The notes under the pieces: generated by a model
What the model was told of the DNA's origin: nothing
Databases searched by the model: none
The model's input: only the letters and a program-made list of their open reading frames with translations
NCBI RefSeq assembly: GCF_900111885.1
Contig: NZ_FOKG01000002.1
Location: forward strand, 23,825-87,824
Direction of reading: 5' to 3'
Source of the DNA: Amycolatopsis marina
GTDB lineage: Bacteria; Actinomycetota; Actinomycetes; Mycobacteriales; Pseudonocardiaceae
Length of the DNA stretch: 64,000 nt
Program-made: the position numbers and the translations under genes
Shown here: positions 27,850-36,699 of the stretch, one piece after another
Numbering within the stretch: position 1 is the stretch's first letter
Layout of the letters: every line of letters begins with the position of its first letter

Positions 27850-29082
27850 CTACTTCCCCTCCGTGTCGATCTCGATACCGGCGATCTCCGCCGTGTGCGC
27901 CCTCGCCCACCGCTCCGCTGCGAAGACGTCCGCCACGTCACGTGGCTCGTGACGCCATTGGTCCGCGGCTGCGACCACCTGGGAAATAGTGTCCACGATG
28001 GACGTGAAGCTGGCGTTCTGTGCGAGGAAGGCCCCCACCATCTCCTCGTTCGCGGCATTGAACACAGCCGGTAGGCATCCGCCGACGGTACCGACGTGCC
28101 TGGCGAGCTCCACAGCGGGGAAGGCCACGTCGTCCAGCGGCTCGAAAGTCCAGGCGGCCGGTGTGTCCCAGCGGCAGGGAGCCGCGGCGCCGGGCACCCG
28201 GTCCGGCCAGTTCAGCGCGAGGGCGATGGGCAGGCGCATGTCCGGCGGGCTGGCCTGGGCGATGGTGGAGCCGTCGACGAAGGTCGCCATCGAGTGCACG
28301 ATCGACTGCGGGTGCACGACCACGTCGATCCGGTCGCACGGGATGTCGAACAGCAACCGGGCCTCGATCAGTTCGAGACCTTTGTTCACCAGCGTGGCCG
28401 AGTTGATGGTGATCAAGCGGCCCATCGCCCAGGTCGGGTGGGCCAGCGCGTCGGCGATCGTCACCCCGGCCAGTTGTTCGCGGCTGCGCCCGCGGAACGG
28501 CCCGCCGGAGGCGGTCAGCACGAGGCGGTCGACCTCCTCGGCGCGACCGCCGCGGAGCGCCTGCGCCATCGCCGAGTGTTCGGAGTCCACCGGCACGAGC
28601 TGCCCCGGTCCGGCCGCCGCCAGCACGAGCGGTCCCCCGGCGATCAGCGACTCCTTGTTGGCCAGCGCGAGCGTGGCGCCGGTGCCCAGCGCCTGCAGTG
28701 TCGGAGCGAGCCCCTGCGAGCCGGGCAGGGCGTTGAGCACGGTGTCCACCGGCACGGCGTTGATCAGCTCGGTGACCGAATCGGTCCCGGCGAAGATGCG
28801 CGGGAGGCGGAACTCGCCGCGGGAGTACCCCCTCCGCTGCGCCTCGGCGTACAGCGCGAGTTGCAGGTCTTCCACCACCGTGGGCCTGGTCACGGCCACG
28901 GCGTCCACCGAGTGGGCGATCGCCTGGGCGGCGAGCGCCCCGGGATCGGAGCCCCCGGCCGCGATTCCGGCGATCCGGAACAGGTCCGGGTTGCGGGCGG
29001 CCACATCCAGCGCCTGGGTGCCGATCGAGCCGGTGGAACCAAGGACGAGCACGCTGCGGGCCGGGGTGCTGTGTGAGTTCAT
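27850..29082 (-). CDS. dxr: 1-deoxy-D-xylulose-5-phosphate reductoisomerase
   Basis: NADPH-dependent second enzyme of the MEP pathway; 410 residues from ATG 29082, or 413 from ATG 29091 (neither has a strong ribosome site). NADPH-binding [15 protein letters not shown] at the N-terminus. The metal and substrate site [14 protein letters not shown] and [10 protein letters not shown] lie mid-protein. [20 protein letters not shown] and the C-terminal helical domain are typical. It heads the dxr-rip1-ispG operon and is divergent from a DUF2631 gene. Confidence 0.97.
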   Translation of the reverse strand: MNSHSTPARSVLVLGSTGSIGTQALDVAARNPDLFRIAGIAAGGSDPGALAAQAIAHSVDAVAVTRPTVVEDLQLALYAEAQRRGYSRGEFRLPRIFAGTDSVTELINAVPVDTVLNALPGSQGLAPTLQALGTGATLALANKESLIAGGPLVLAAAGPGQLVPVDSEHSAMAQALRGGRAEEVDRLVLTASGGPFRGRSREQLAGVTIADALAHPTWAMGRLITINSATLVNKGLELIEARLLFDIPCDRIDVVVHPQSIVHSMATFVDGSTIAQASPPDMRLPIALALNWPDRVPGAAAPCRWDTPAAWTFEPLDDVAFPAVELARHVGTVGGCLPAVFNAANEEMVGAFLAQNASFTSIVDTISQVVAAADQWRHEPRDVADVFAAERWARAHTAEIAGIEIDTEGK

Positions 29083-29185
29083 CCGGTCCATTGTCGCGAA
29101 CGACATGGCCAGGCCGTCGCCGAGCCACCCAAGTCGTGTGAAATCATCATCGCGATATCGGTGTCTGTGGTGGCGAGGAGTGATC

Positions 29186-29455
29186 GTGGCGGGCAAGGCG
29201 GTCGAGAAGCGGCAGCAGGCGGGCGTGAGCAAGGTCGACCCGCACGACGAGCCGTCGGCCGAGTGGGGCTGGCACGGCGGCTTCCCGAAGGCGGCGCGGG
29301 CAGCGGGGTGGTTCACCGCGTTCGCCATGTTCGTCATGCTGATCGGCAACCACGAGACCAACACCGAGAACGTCTGGCTGATCAGCCTCGGCGTCGGCCT
29401 GATCGCCGCGCTGCTGCTGGACATGCGCAAGCAGCGCACCGCCTGGCGCAGGTAG
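29186..29455 (+). CDS. DUF2631 small membrane protein
   Basis: Protein of 89 residues. GTG 29186 has GAGGAG at 29175-29180. The N-terminal cytoplasmic part is charged ([19 protein letters not shown]), then two membrane helices ([16 protein letters not shown] and [18 protein letters not shown]) with a basic C-terminus. It is an actinobacterial family of unknown function next to dxr, as Rv2876 is in M. tuberculosis. A set of interlocked inverted repeats follows its stop codon. Confidence 0.88.
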   Translation: MAGKAVEKRQQAGVSKVDPHDEPSAEWGWHGGFPKAARAAGWFTAFAMFVMLIGNHETNTENVWLISLGVGLIAALLLDMRKQRTAWRR

Positions 29456-29789
29456 CCGCGGCGGCGGCACGCGCGGCGGTGCTCCGTGCCGTCAGCCGGG
29501 GGCCGCCGAGGACACGGAGCACCTGAGTGGCCCCCGGACGCAGGGCGCGCCGGTTCCGGATGACCACTGCCGGACGAGGCGTTCGAGGGGACAGGTCCCC
29601 ACACCCGCGTTCGCATAGCGCATTGCCGGTTTCCCGGCCTCGTCCGGATTCTCAGTGTGGCGGACGGAGTTGACCGACCACGTGCGACCGATCGGCCGGT
29701 CCCGCACTGTTAACCGCTGGTCAGTCGCGGTTGCTCGGGCAGGCGATCGCCGCCTACTGCTGCGCTACGGGCCGTGCCGCTCCGACCGG
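29456..29789. other. Intergenic region dense in inverted repeats
   Basis: 334 bp between convergent genes, with no reading frame that looks coding. It holds two interlocked stems (29478-29537, separate entry), then CCGGACGAGGC (29570-29580), matched by its exact reverse complement at 29637-29647. Between them lie a smaller GGGGAC/GTCCCC pair (29587-29600) and GCCGG/CCGGC. This density suggests structured RNA or a relic of a palindromic element. Confidence 0.6.
29478..29537. repeat. Two interlocked perfect inverted repeats (pseudoknot topology)
   Basis: Stem 1: GGTGCTCCGTG (29478-29488) with CACGGAGCACC (29513-29523), 11 perfect pairs. Stem 2: CCGGGGGCC (29496-29504) with GGCCCCCGG (29529-29537), 9 perfect pairs, extendable by one G-U and one C-G pair. 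The 5' arm of stem 2 lies in the loop of stem 1 and its 3' arm lies beyond it, so both can form at once only as an H-type pseudoknot. It begins 23 bp after the DUF2631 stop and could also serve as a terminator. Confidence 0.65.
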
Positions 29790-31475
29790 TCAGTGATACA
29801 GGGCGTCGATCTCGTCGGCGTAGCGGGCGTGCACTCCCCTGCGTTTGAGCTTCATCGTGGGTGTCAGGCAGTCGGAGTCCGGTAGCCACTCCTCGCCGAG
29901 CAGCCGGAATCCCTTGATCCGCTCCACCTGGGACAAACGGCCGTTGACCTCGGCCAGTCCGGCACGCACTTCGGCCAGTACACCCGGATGTTCGGCCAGG
30001 GCCTGCGGGGACAGCTCGGCCAGCCCGTTGCGGCGCGCCCACGCCTCGGCCGCCGGGACGTCCAGCACCAGGAGCGCAACCAGGCAGGGACGGTTGTCCC
30101 CGATCACGCAGGCCTGCCCAACGAGCGGAATCTCCTTCAGCGCCGCCTCGAGATTGGCCGGGGAGATGTTCTTGCCGCCCGCCGTGATGATCAGTTCCTT
30201 CTTCCGGTCGACGAGTGTCAGGTAGCCGTCGTCGTCCAGGACACCGACGTCCCCGGTCCGGAACCAGCCTTGCTCGTCGAGCACCGCGGCCGTCGCGTCC
30301 GGGTCCTTGTAGTAACCGGCGAACACGTTCCCACCGCGACAGCAGATCTCGCCGTCGTCGAGCACTCTGACGGCGCACCCGGGCGCGGGCAGGCCCACGG
30401 ATCCCGTGCGGGGACGCGATGTCTGTGCGGTGAGCAAGCCGCTCGTCTCGGACAACCCGTATGCCTCCGACAGCGGCAGCCCGGCCGAGCGGAAGAAGTC
30501 GATCAACCCGGCAGGCGAGGGTGCCGCACCGACCAGCGCCACCGCACAGTCGTCCAGGCCGACCGCGGCCGCGGCCCGGTCGGAGCCGATATCGCCGGCA
30601 CGAAGCGTGGCGCGCAGCTTCTCCCAGATTCTCGGTGGCGCGACGAAGATCTCCGGGCGGACCGACAGCAGGTACCGCCCGAGTTCGCTCGCGTCCGGAC
30701 ACGGATGGACCTGCGCGCCGTTACGCAACGGCAGGTAATGGGTCAGCAACCGCTCCAGCAGGTGCGCCATGGGCAGGTACGACACCATCCGGCTGCCCGG
30801 CGGGGCCTCTCCCACAACCTCGGCGAACGACTCCAGCACCCAGCACACATTGCGCTGGGTGAGCATCACGGCCTTGGGGGGACCGGTGGTGCCCGAGGTG
30901 TAGATGAGTGTGGCCAGATCACCGGGTTGGACGATCGTGGACGCCCGGGCCAGGTCAACGGGTTCGACGTCGCCGAGGAGATCGTCCAGACGCGGCACCG
31001 CCGCCGCATCGCTTTCCCCGCCCACAGCGATGACCTCGGTCAGGTCGGGCAGCTGGTCCCGAACGTCGCGGACCCGGGGAGCCAGGTCCGCGTCGGCGAC
31101 CACGATGCGCGCCTCGGCGTGCCCGAGCAGATACGCGATCTGCTCGGGCGAGGAAGTGTTGTACACCGAGAACGGCGTGGCCCCCGCCAGCTGCGCACCC
31201 ATGTCCCAGGCATGGAATCCGGATTGGTTGCGCAGCATCAGGGCGACCGTGTCCCCTTTGCCGATGGCGTGACGCGCCAGCAGGGCGGCCACCCTGGTCG
31301 CCCGGTCGGCATACTCCTGCCAGGTCCAGGCCGAGGAGCGCCCTTCGTGACGCCACCGCAGTGCGACCTCGTCCTTCCTCCTCGCCACTGTGCGGGCGAA
31401 CAGCATCGGGAGCGTCTGCCCCGCGACCGCCGCGTGCACCTGCTCGTCCGTTCGAGGATGCCGGGCGGTCGTCAT
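29790..31475 (-). CDS. Long-chain acyl-CoA synthetase (AMP-binding, FadD-like)
   Basis: Adenylate-forming ligase of 561 residues that activates a fatty acid to acyl-CoA through acyl-AMP. Motifs: P-loop LIYTSGTTGPPKAVML at about 170, the A5 region LSEAYGLSETSGLL, and A7-A8 FRTGDVGVLDDDGYLTLVDR, followed by KKELIITAGGKNISPANLE. The catalytic Lys is absent from view at the extreme C-terminus, as in other FACL-type proteins with the motif KLKRRGV. ATG 31475 overlaps the TGA of a 29-codon frame. The LLM gene and a MITE-like element lie upstream. Confidence 0.92.
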   Translation of the reverse strand: MTTARHPRTDEQVHAAVAGQTLPMLFARTVARRKDEVALRWRHEGRSSAWTWQEYADRATRVAALLARHAIGKGDTVALMLRNQSGFHAWDMGAQLAGATPFSVYNTSSPEQIAYLLGHAEARIVVADADLAPRVRDVRDQLPDLTEVIAVGGESDAAAVPRLDDLLGDVEPVDLARASTIVQPGDLATLIYTSGTTGPPKAVMLTQRNVCWVLESFAEVVGEAPPGSRMVSYLPMAHLLERLLTHYLPLRNGAQVHPCPDASELGRYLLSVRPEIFVAPPRIWEKLRATLRAGDIGSDRAAAAVGLDDCAVALVGAAPSPAGLIDFFRSAGLPLSEAYGLSETSGLLTAQTSRPRTGSVGLPAPGCAVRVLDDGEICCRGGNVFAGYYKDPDATAAVLDEQGWFRTGDVGVLDDDGYLTLVDRKKELIITAGGKNISPANLEAALKEIPLVGQACVIGDNRPCLVALLVLDVPAAEAWARRNGLAELSPQALAEHPGVLAEVRAGLAEVNGRLSQVERIKGFRLLGEEWLPDSDCLTPTMKLKRRGVHARYADEIDALYH

Positions 31476-31561
31476 CGTGCGCCGCCGGTGACGTGGCCGT
31501 CAACGAACGGGAACACCACGCCCTTGCCCGATTCGTTGTGCCCCAGTGCAACCCTGCGCAT
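31472..31561 (-). CDS. Possible 29-residue peptide coupled to the acyl-CoA synthetase gene
   Basis: A 30-codon frame starting at ATG 31561 with AAGGGAG about 6 bases upstream, a better ribosome site than that of the following gene. Its TGA (31474-31472) overlaps the synthetase ATG in the sequence ATGA, so translation could be coupled. The peptide begins MRRVALGHNESGKGVVF, which recalls the N-terminus of actinobacterial cupin proteins (RRVVTGH...), so it may be a truncated cupin remnant. The MITE-like element starts 24 bp upstream of this start. It could equally be an artefact. Confidence 0.4.
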   Translation of the reverse strand: MRRVALGHNESGKGVVFPFVDGHVTGGAR

Positions 31562-31584
31562 GTCGCTCCCTTCATTCGGTGGGC

Positions 31585-31755
31585 ACTAGTGTCGTGTGGT
31601 CCTGCTTCCTTGCCGGCTGCTGGGGAATCAGGTGGATGCTTCGCAAGGCGGAGGAGGCCCGGATACCGCTGTTGTATCCCGGGCCGACGACAACGCCGCG
31701 AGGCGCCGCCTGAGCCCCAGCAGACGCAAGACGAGCAGGATCACACGACACTAGT
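31585..31755. mobile_element. 171-bp MITE-like palindromic element
   Basis: Terminal inverted repeats at 31585-31606 and 31734-31755 match at 21 of 22 positions, beginning ACTAGTGTCGTGTG. The similarity continues inward as an imperfect palindrome through CTGCTGGGG/CCCCAGCAG, TCAGG/CCTGA and GGCCCGGATA/TATCCCGGGCC, so almost the whole element folds on itself. There is no coding frame. The ends carry CTAG, a target used by some IS5-group elements, but the parent element is not identifiable here. The right end provides the TAG stop of the LLM gene. Confidence 0.72.
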
Positions 31756-32722
31756 TCTGCATGACCTTGGCGAAGGCCTCCAGTTCGCGCGGGACGTCGG
31801 GACCCGCGGGCTGGTAGGCGATCTCGGTGGCGCCGCCCTCCTCGAGCTGGGCCAGCTTCTCCCGCCACCCGTCCGGCCCCAGCGCCGCACCACTGGCCGC
31901 GAGCACCTCGCCGTTGACGAACGGGCGGTCGCGCTCGGTGACCGCCCACAGGTGACCCTCGTGCAGGTCGAGGTGCCGAGTCTCGACGGGGATGTCGTCG
32001 TACGCGGCCGCCCACTGTTCACCGCCGGGAATCATGTCGAGCTTGCCGAACTCCATCGCGAAGTGCAGCCAGAGACTCGCGGCGTGTCCCGCCGCCGCGA
32101 TGGCGCGCTCGGTGCCCGGGTCCTCACCCTCGTCGAGCACGGTCCCCAGCGTGAGATTCACGCACCAGTCGAAGCCCGGCACCGGCTCGGGCACGGTGAC
32201 CACACCGTCGGCGTTGTCCCGAGCCACCTTCAGGCCCTTCGGACCCAACGCGGCGGCGGCGAAGGGCACCTCGATGGGGCGATCAGCGGCGAATCCGGGA
32301 TAGTGCATCATCCGGATCGGGGCGCCTTCCCACTCCACGGTTTCCCCGCGCAGCAGTCCCTTGACCGTGTCGACGTAGTGGGACACGTCGGACCACTTGC
32401 TGGGCCGCTGCCCGAGGGTGAGCCTGCCGGTGAAACCGGAGCCGAAGCCGACCACGACCCGGTCCGGTCCCGCGAGCGAGACCAGGTTCGCGATGGCAGT
32501 GGCGGTCACCATCGGGTGGCGCAGCGCCGGCACCAGCACTCCCGGGCCCAGACCGATCCGCTCGGTGCGGTCGGCCGCCCGCCCCAGTTGCATCCACAGG
32601 TCCGCGCAGATCGCGGCCGAATCGTAGAACCAGGCGCGCTCGTAGCCCAGCTCCTCGGCGATGCGAGCGTGTTCCGGACTGTCCAGCGCTGTGTTCAGCG
32701 CACAGGACATCGTCAGTGCCAC
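31751..32722 (-). CDS. LLM-class (F420-dependent type) oxidoreductase
   Basis: Luciferase-like TIM-barrel oxidoreductase of 323 residues. GTG 32722 has GGGAGAAA 4-7 bases upstream. ARIAEELGYERAWFYDSAA, RTERIGLGPGVLVPALRHPM and DRVVVGFGSGFTGRLTLG are class signatures, close to F420-dependent enzymes such as Mer-like and MSMEG proteins. Substrate unknown. The stop codon TAG lies inside the right terminal repeat of the MITE-like element, so the native C-terminus may have been altered by a few residues. A CRP-like palindrome lies 41-56 bp upstream of the start. Confidence 0.88.
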   Translation of the reverse strand: MALTMSCALNTALDSPEHARIAEELGYERAWFYDSAAICADLWMQLGRAADRTERIGLGPGVLVPALRHPMVTATAIANLVSLAGPDRVVVGFGSGFTGRLTLGQRPSKWSDVSHYVDTVKGLLRGETVEWEGAPIRMMHYPGFAADRPIEVPFAAAALGPKGLKVARDNADGVVTVPEPVPGFDWCVNLTLGTVLDEGEDPGTERAIAAAGHAASLWLHFAMEFGKLDMIPGGEQWAAAYDDIPVETRHLDLHEGHLWAVTERDRPFVNGEVLAASGAALGPDGWREKLAQLEEGGATEIAYQPAGPDVPRELEAFAKVMQN

Positions 32723-32762
32723 GGGTTTCTCCCTTGTCCGTATTCGCGCAGGTCAGAAGTTG

Positions 32763-32778
32763 TGTCATACAGCTCACA
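32763..32778. promoter_or_regulatory. Candidate CRP/GlxR-like operator
   Basis: TGTCATACAGCTCACA matches the actinobacterial CRP/GlxR consensus TGTGA-N6-TCACA at 9 of the 10 defined positions. It lies in the divergent region between the LLM oxidoreductase and the methyltransferase gene, 41 bp upstream of the LLM start. Single short match, so modest weight. Confidence 0.35.
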
Positions 32779-32937
32779 CTGACCGTAGATCCGGACAGGG
32801 CGCCCAGGGTTACATCCGGGCGCAGGGAAGTTGCGAAAGAGCGCAGCCGTCCTGCGTCACTCTGACTGTCCTCATCGGATACCCGCGCGCCCCGCGGGAG
32901 CGCTGCGACGAACAGGTGCGTTGGGTACCGTCTCGCA

Positions 32938-33792
32938 ATGGACACTCCCCACCAGGATCGATCGATCGTCAGCACTGTTGGCCTTGCCCTGCGACGCCGG
33001 GCAAGTCACGCCCTCAACCGGGTGGCGGCCCGGCTGCACGATCCCTGCGTGGACGAGATGCACAAGATGACGGAGACACTGCGCGCGGAGATCATCAGGC
33101 AGGGTGACCGGCTCCTCGACCGGGTCGTCGAGTTCGAGATCCGCACCCGTCGCGACATCGTCTACGCGGGTGATCAGGACGCCGCGCTGGAGAGCAACGT
33201 CTTCGCCAGGGAAAACCTCATCGGAGCACGGCACTTCGGCAGCCCTCCCGACACGCTTGCCCATGCGTTGTCGCTCGCTCCCACCGGCGGCATGGCCCTG
33301 GAATTCGGGGTGGCGAGCGGAAACACGCTCCGGGCGATCGCCAAGGCGAGGGGTGGTGGCGAGGTCTACGGCTTCGACTCGTTCGAGGGGTTGCCGGAGG
33401 CCTGGCTCAACGGCCTCCCGGCAGGCGCCTTCGCCCGCGGCGACCTGCCGGACGTACCCGGAGCGGAACTCGTCGTCGGCCTGTTCGCCGACAGTCTGCC
33501 GGACTTCCTCGAACGGCACCCCGGCCACGTCGACTTTCTGCACGTCGACAGCGATCTGTACAGCTCGGCGAAGACGGTGCTCGATCTGGTCGGACCACGG
33601 CTACGGCCGGGCAGCATCGTGCACTTCGACGAGTTCTTCAACTATCCCGGCTGGAAACGACACGAGTACCGGGCTTGGATGGAGTACGTCGAGCGCACCG
33701 GTGTCGAGTACGAGTACGAGGCGTACACCTACAACGACAACCAGGTCACCGTCCGCATCACGGGTGGCGTTCCTGACGCCGCAGCGCGGTAG
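32938..33792 (+). CDS. TylF/MycF-like class I SAM-dependent methyltransferase
   Basis: Methyltransferase of 284 residues. After a basic, helical 90-residue N-terminus comes the SAM-binding motif ALEFGVASGNTLRAIA at about 121, followed by the acidic loop VYGFDSFEGLPEAW, a TylF-family signature. Metal ligands are likely in FLHVDSDLYSSAKTVL and IVHFDEFFNYPGWKRHEYRA. The family O-methylates sugars and other polyols with Mg2+. No biosynthetic cluster surrounds it, so the acceptor is unknown. Ribosome site before ATG 32938 is weak. Confidence 0.87.
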   Translation: MDTPHQDRSIVSTVGLALRRRASHALNRVAARLHDPCVDEMHKMTETLRAEIIRQGDRLLDRVVEFEIRTRRDIVYAGDQDAALESNVFARENLIGARHFGSPPDTLAHALSLAPTGGMALEFGVASGNTLRAIAKARGGGEVYGFDSFEGLPEAWLNGLPAGAFARGDLPDVPGAELVVGLFADSLPDFLERHPGHVDFLHVDSDLYSSAKTVLDLVGPRLRPGSIVHFDEFFNYPGWKRHEYRAWMEYVERTGVEYEYEAYTYNDNQVTVRITGGVPDAAAR

Positions 33793-33829
33793 CCGGGTCG
33801 CCGAGCGCGCGCTTGCTCTGCGGCACCGC

Positions 33830-34192
33830 CTAGGCGGGTGGCAGCACGGAGCGGACGGACTCCGGTGTCCGGCCCACGACGGTGGTGCCATCGTCCGCGG
33901 TGATGATCGGCCGCTGGATGAGAATCGGCTGGGCGACCAGAGCCTCGACCCAGCGGTCCCACTCGGCTGGTGTCCTCGGCCAGGACGCCAGCCCCAGTTC
34001 GGTGGCGGCCGGTTCGCCGGTGCGGGCGATGTCCCACGGTTGCAACCCCAGCCTGCGTAACACCTCGTCGAGTTCGGCGGCGGTGGGCGGGTCCTCCAGG
34101 TACCGGCGAACCGTGTAGCCGGCGCCCGCCTCGTCCAGCATCGACTGTGCCGTCCGGCACTTCGAACACGCCGGGTTGATCCAGATCTCCAT
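33830..34192 (-). CDS. arsC: Arsenate reductase-family protein (ArsC/Spx fold)
   Basis: Thioredoxin-fold protein of 120 residues with start ATG 34192 and GAGAGG 9 bases upstream. The active-site cysteine lies in NPACSKCRTAQSML, and the conserved Arg in QPILIQRPIITADDGTTVVG is the ArsC signature that separates it from Spx. It would reduce arsenate using a thiol partner (mycothiol/mycoredoxin or glutaredoxin in actinobacteria). No arsR or arsB is nearby, so it may be a general stress reductase. Confidence 0.85.
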   Translation of the reverse strand: MEIWINPACSKCRTAQSMLDEAGAGYTVRRYLEDPPTAAELDEVLRRLGLQPWDIARTGEPAATELGLASWPRTPAEWDRWVEALVAQPILIQRPIITADDGTTVVGRTPESVRSVLPPA

Positions 34193-34400
34193 CCACCTCG
34201 ACCTCTCGGTGACTCGTCTGAGCAGCGACAGGATACGTGGCGGCCGAGCGGACCAGCCCGTACCGCATCCGCACCCCGGCCCGTGGGAGTTCGGGCGAGC
34301 AGGTGTTCTCGCCACGACGAGTCCTCTTCGCCGAATGCTCGCGTTGCCAGCGCGGACCGCAATGATCGACGGGGATCGAGGGGAAGGAACACAACCAGAG

Positions 34401-35534
34401 ATGGGTTTTATGCGAACGCGAGTGGCAGCCGTCCTGTCCGTTCTTGCGATCGCGTCGAGCACGGCGTGTGGCAGTGAGGGCGCCGCACCGACCGACGCGG
34501 CGGGCGGGGAGCGGGAGCCTGCCCCGGCCGGACTGTCGGACGCCGAACTGTCTGGATTCGTCCAGTTCACCCAGTCGGTAACCAAGATAGGTCAACCCGT
34601 GGGTGTCCACCTGACCTTCCACGACCCCGAGACCGGGGCCGAGGAGTTGCGACTGGACCTCTCCGTCGCCAGGGAGGAAAGGGGCACCGCACCTGACGTC
34701 TCCGAGTTCGCGTTCACGTCCGACTTCCGGCGGATGGCGTGGATAGCGGACGACGGACTCGGGGTGGCGGAGTTGAACGACGATGTGCGCGCCTTCACCA
34801 AGACAGGAAGCGTGCCCGCACCGGAGAACAGCTTCGACGACGGCGAGCTGGAATACGCACTGCCGCAGTTCTCACCGGACGGGTCGCAGGTCTGGTTCGT
34901 GTCGCGAACCACCAGTAGTTCGGACTGGCGGAGAGACGACGCGACCTGGCAGGTTCTCTCGGTCGATGCCGCCGATCCCTCGGCCACCCCGCCACAGCCA
35001 CGGGGTGAGGTACCCGCGGAGTCCCAACCGCCCAAGGACTCCCACGTGGGCATCGGTCATAGCGGCCTGCGATTGGCCAGGGGAAAGGCGGGGTTCGCGG
35101 TTTCGGCTGACAACGAACTCCAGATCGTGAACCGGTCTGTTCGCGACGATGAGCGGGAACTCGACTACTACACCGACGGATCGCGCCTCTTTCCGGTCAA
35201 CTTCATCCCTTACACCGAAGAGACCTACCTCCGGCTGAGCGATGAGGAGAACGGCTCGGCCCAAGGCAACGGCACATATCTCATCGCGTTCGAACTCACC
35301 CCCGACGGAACGGTGTCGAACGAGCGGACGGTCTTCCACAGCAACGACCGGAAAATCACCAGTGTGCACCTGGACACCACCAGGAGCCGGCTGATTCTGC
35401 GGACGCGAGAGGGCTACTACGGCACCGACATCAAGGCGGAGGCCGAGCCGAAACCACTGTTCGACAGCTTTACCTACTCAGCGGAGCAAAGGTTGCCCGA
35501 GCGCGAACTGCTCGGGCTCTACCCGCCCGAGTAG
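34401..35534 (+). CDS. Putative lipoprotein with TolB-like beta-propeller repeats
   Basis: Exported protein of 377 residues from ATG 34401 (or 374 from ATG 34410). The signal peptide is MRTRVAAVLSVLAIASSTACG; the Cys could be lipidated, but the preceding Ser-Thr-Ala is a weak lipobox. A Gly/Ala/Glu/Pro-rich linker is followed by a repeat region containing YALPQFSPDGSQVWFVSR, FAFTSDFRRMAWIADDGLGV and HLDTTRSRLILRTREGYYG, consistent with TolB-type propeller blades. No enzyme motif is recognised. It may be a surface sensor or scaffold. It stands alone between arsC and metX. Confidence 0.7.
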   Translation: MGFMRTRVAAVLSVLAIASSTACGSEGAAPTDAAGGEREPAPAGLSDAELSGFVQFTQSVTKIGQPVGVHLTFHDPETGAEELRLDLSVAREERGTAPDVSEFAFTSDFRRMAWIADDGLGVAELNDDVRAFTKTGSVPAPENSFDDGELEYALPQFSPDGSQVWFVSRTTSSSDWRRDDATWQVLSVDAADPSATPPQPRGEVPAESQPPKDSHVGIGHSGLRLARGKAGFAVSADNELQIVNRSVRDDERELDYYTDGSRLFPVNFIPYTEETYLRLSDEENGSAQGNGTYLIAFELTPDGTVSNERTVFHSNDRKITSVHLDTTRSRLILRTREGYYGTDIKAEAEPKPLFDSFTYSAEQRLPERELLGLYPPE

Positions 35535-35556
35535 CCCACCTGCCGCGAGCCGCGGG

Positions 35557-36699
35557 TCAGCCAAGAAGATCCTTGATCAGCGCCGCCACCTGGTCGGTCT
35601 CGATCAGAAAGGAGTCATGCCCGTAGGGCGAGGCGATCACCGCGGCTTCGCCGGCACCGGGGATACCGGCGGCGAGCTCGTGTGACTGGTGCAGCGGGTA
35701 CAGCCGGTCACTGTCCACACCCGCGATCACCGTGCGCGCCGTCACCCGTGCCAGTGCGGCGGCGATTCCCCCACGGTCCCTGCCGACGTCATGGGTGTTC
35801 ATGGACCGGGTGAGTACGACGTAACTGCCCGCGTCGAACCGGCTGACCAGCTTGCCCGCGTGGTAGTCCATATAGGATTCAACGGCGAACCTCCCGCCGT
35901 GCAGCGGATCTTCCGTTCCCTGGGGTACCCGGCCGAACCGGCCGGACAGCTCCTGCTCACTGCGATACGTGATCTGCGCGATCCGCCGGGCGACCCCGAG
36001 TCCGTGATGCGGCCCTTCGCCGGGTGCCGCTTCGTAGTAGTCACCCCCGCGCCAGCCGGGGTCACCTGTTATGGCATGCAGCTGCGGGGACGACCACGCG
36101 ATCTGGTCCGCCGAAGCGGCCGCTGGTGCGGCGAGGACCGACAGTGCCGCGACACGGTCCGGCAGTCCCACCGCCCATTCCAGCGCGCGCATCCCGCCCA
36201 TCGAGCCACCCAGCACCGCGGCCCACCTCTCGATTCCCAGCGCGTCGGCGAGGATCACCTCGGCGGCGACCTGGTCGCGGACGGTCAGCAGCGGAAACCT
36301 GCTGCCCCACGCCCTGCCGTCGGGCGCGGTCGAGGCGGGACCGGTCGAACCCTGGCACCCCCCGAGGACGTTCGGCGCCACGACGAAGAACTCGTCGGTG
36401 TCGAGCGCACAACCCGGGCCGACGATCGGGTCCCACCAACCGGGGCTGGGATGCCCCGGCTCCACGGGCCCCGCCACATGGCTGTCGCCGGTCAGGGCGT
36501 GCTCGACGAGCACGGCGTTCGAACGGTCGGAGTTCAGGCTGCCCCAGGTTTCGTACGCCAGCTCGAACCCCGGGAGACTGCTACCGGTTTCCAGAGCGAA
36601 TGTGGAGTCGTGTCGTATCCACTGCCTGCGCCCTGGCGGGGCTCCCGGACGCCAGGCGGAACTGGCGTCCGGGAGCCCCGAGTACGGGTCCACACTCAC
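35557..36699 (-). CDS. metX: Homoserine O-acetyltransferase
   Basis: Alpha/beta-hydrolase-fold enzyme of methionine synthesis that acetylates homoserine with acetyl-CoA; 380 residues. GTG 36699 overlaps the metY stop in GTGA, so translation is coupled. Nucleophile Ser lies in VLGGSMGGMRALEW, the family's GGSMGG. Catalytic Asp in VDSDRLYPLHQ and His in SPYGHDSFL near the C-terminus. ALTGDSHVAGP and WWDPIVGPGCALDTDEFFVV are MetX signatures. Its product feeds the upstream metY gene's enzyme. Confidence 0.96.
   Translation of the reverse strand: MSVDPYSGLPDASSAWRPGAPPGRRQWIRHDSTFALETGSSLPGFELAYETWGSLNSDRSNAVLVEHALTGDSHVAGPVEPGHPSPGWWDPIVGPGCALDTDEFFVVAPNVLGGCQGSTGPASTAPDGRAWGSRFPLLTVRDQVAAEVILADALGIERWAAVLGGSMGGMRALEWAVGLPDRVAALSVLAAPAAASADQIAWSSPQLHAITGDPGWRGGDYYEAAPGEGPHHGLGVARRIAQITYRSEQELSGRFGRVPQGTEDPLHGGRFAVESYMDYHAGKLVSRFDAGSYVVLTRSMNTHDVGRDRGGIAAALARVTARTVIAGVDSDRLYPLHQSHELAAGIPGAGEAAVIASPYGHDSFLIETDQVAALIKDLLG

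Noticed and set aside
31585..31755. Simple rho-independent terminator
   Set aside because: Too long, with near-perfect ends and no T-run; a mobile palindromic element explains it better.
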